Source: Haplomitrium mnioides
Taxonomy: Eukaryota; Marchantiophyta; Haplomitriopsida; Calobryales
Direction of reading: 5' to 3'
NCBI GenBank assembly: GCA_049999725.1
Contig: JBNGIS010039310.1
Span: forward strand, 1 to 47,254
DNA: 47,254 nt
Position 1 is the stretch's first letter. Each line of letters begins with the position of its first letter. The notes below the pieces were generated by a model. The model was not told the DNA's origin. It ran no database searches and worked only from the letters and a program-made list of their open reading frames with translations. The translations under genes were made by a program, and so were the position numbers. This document shows positions 46,854 through 47,254 of this stretch, in pieces.

Positions 46854-47254
46854 TTAAATTTTATTATTGATGCAAAGTGTACAAAGAGGTCCTCCGACTC
46901 TATCCTCTTCGGGAGGAAGTGTCTCATCTAAATTTACAAGTTGAGCATCTGCAGCCGCTAGAGAATCCTGTCGAGACTTTCTAGTCTCCGATATTACAAG
47001 AGAGTCACCAGAAGCACATGCAGTACTAAGAGGAACATGTTCCTTGTGGTAAGCAAAAACTATATGTGACTCACTCACATCGGATGGCAAAGAAGACATC
47101 TCCAAAACCCTATGAGGAATATAAATAGGCTGACGTCTATCATATTCCATGACAATGCAATTTTGCATCAGCTTAAGAGCATAGACAAAGCCTGTGCCAG
47201 ACCCAGAGTAAAGATCAAGGAACCAATCCTGCTCTGTTGATAAATGGTCAATAA
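46854..47254 (-). pseudogene. N6-N4 DNA methyltransferase-like gene, copy 3 (3' end only)
   Basis: The window edge cuts this copy; only the last exon's 3' part is present. It begins IDHLSTEQDWFLDLYSGSGT, so the SAM-binding YSGSGTG is intact, and continues FVYALKLMQNCIVMEYDRR and YIPHRVLEMSSLPSD. Where copies 1 and 2 have TAG after AAADA, this copy has CAA (AAADAQLVNLDETLPPEED), which shows that the TAG there is a mutated Gln codon. The frame then reads past the family's usual stop after EEDRV to one at 46854. It is open over the 133 codons visible. Whether the upstream exons are intact cannot be known from this window. Confidence 0.65.

Noticed and set aside
42073-47254. Insert from a giant DNA virus or a bacterial contaminant
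   Set aside because: Copies 1 and 2 contain matching GT-AG introns, and the family has poly(A) signals and lies among plant retrotransposons. An ancient viral or bacterial origin of the domain remains possible.

Overview
This is a stretch of eukaryotic nuclear DNA that is almost certainly from a land plant with a large, repeat-dominated genome. The reasons are Ty3/gypsy and Ty1/copia LTR-retrotransposon remnants with plant-type gag and pol, primer-binding sites matching initiator tRNA-Met (TGGTATCAAAGC), GT-AG introns, long minisatellite arrays, A+T-rich composition and a 100-base assembly gap (33307-33406). I cannot name the species. The family mix (DUF7869-like proteins and a beta-class N4/N6 DNA methyltransferase-like gene with introns) hints at a non-flowering lineage, but that is inference. 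I see no intact conventional host gene, no tRNA, no rRNA and no CRISPR array.

Layout. 1-5.9 kb: a decayed Ty3-type gag on the + strand (2.6-4.5 kb) between unrecognised A+T-rich flanks. 5.95-9.75 kb: the first of two very long arrays of a 34-bp minisatellite, followed by an LTR-promoter-like segment (TATA near 10135, degenerate primer-binding site near 10270). 10.3-12.7 kb: nothing recognisable. 12.7-22.5 kb: a short piece of the same array, then a broken Ty3/gypsy element on the - strand. Its two direct LTR-like repeats (13233-17132 and 20348-22472) flank a truncated pol with reverse transcriptase, RNase H and integrase. 22.5-26.4 kb: the second long 34-bp array, ending in a clear LTR end (TATA 26162, primer-binding site 26363) and a gag fragment (26.8-27.2 kb).

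28.9-33.25 kb (- strand): a degenerate multi-exon gene of the DUF7869 type, a presumed RNase H-fold transposase-like family. 33.4-47.25 kb: three copies of one further gene family. Copy 1 is on + (33633-36757), copy 2 on - (46015-42073) and copy 3 on - (cut by the window edge). The family encodes a putative ParB-like region followed by a beta-class DNA methyltransferase domain: a DIPYG catalytic motif, an NVYQKP motif, then a YSGSGTG SAM-binding motif. Introns are conserved between copies. Copies 1 and 2 form an inverted pair around a 3.5-kb spacer holding a copia gag; copies 3 and 2 are joined head to tail.

The most unusual feature is the set of minisatellites in the introns and 3' tails of this family. 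They are built on the palindrome AGTCCATGCGCGCATGGACT, and related motifs lie in and beside the DUF7869 gene. Because the unit is palindromic and 24 bp long, both strands give open frames of a repeated octapeptide. Nearly all stop codons in the decayed coding regions look like C-to-T changes (CAG/CAA/CGA to stop) or TGG to TGA, as expected for heavily methylated, silenced repeats.
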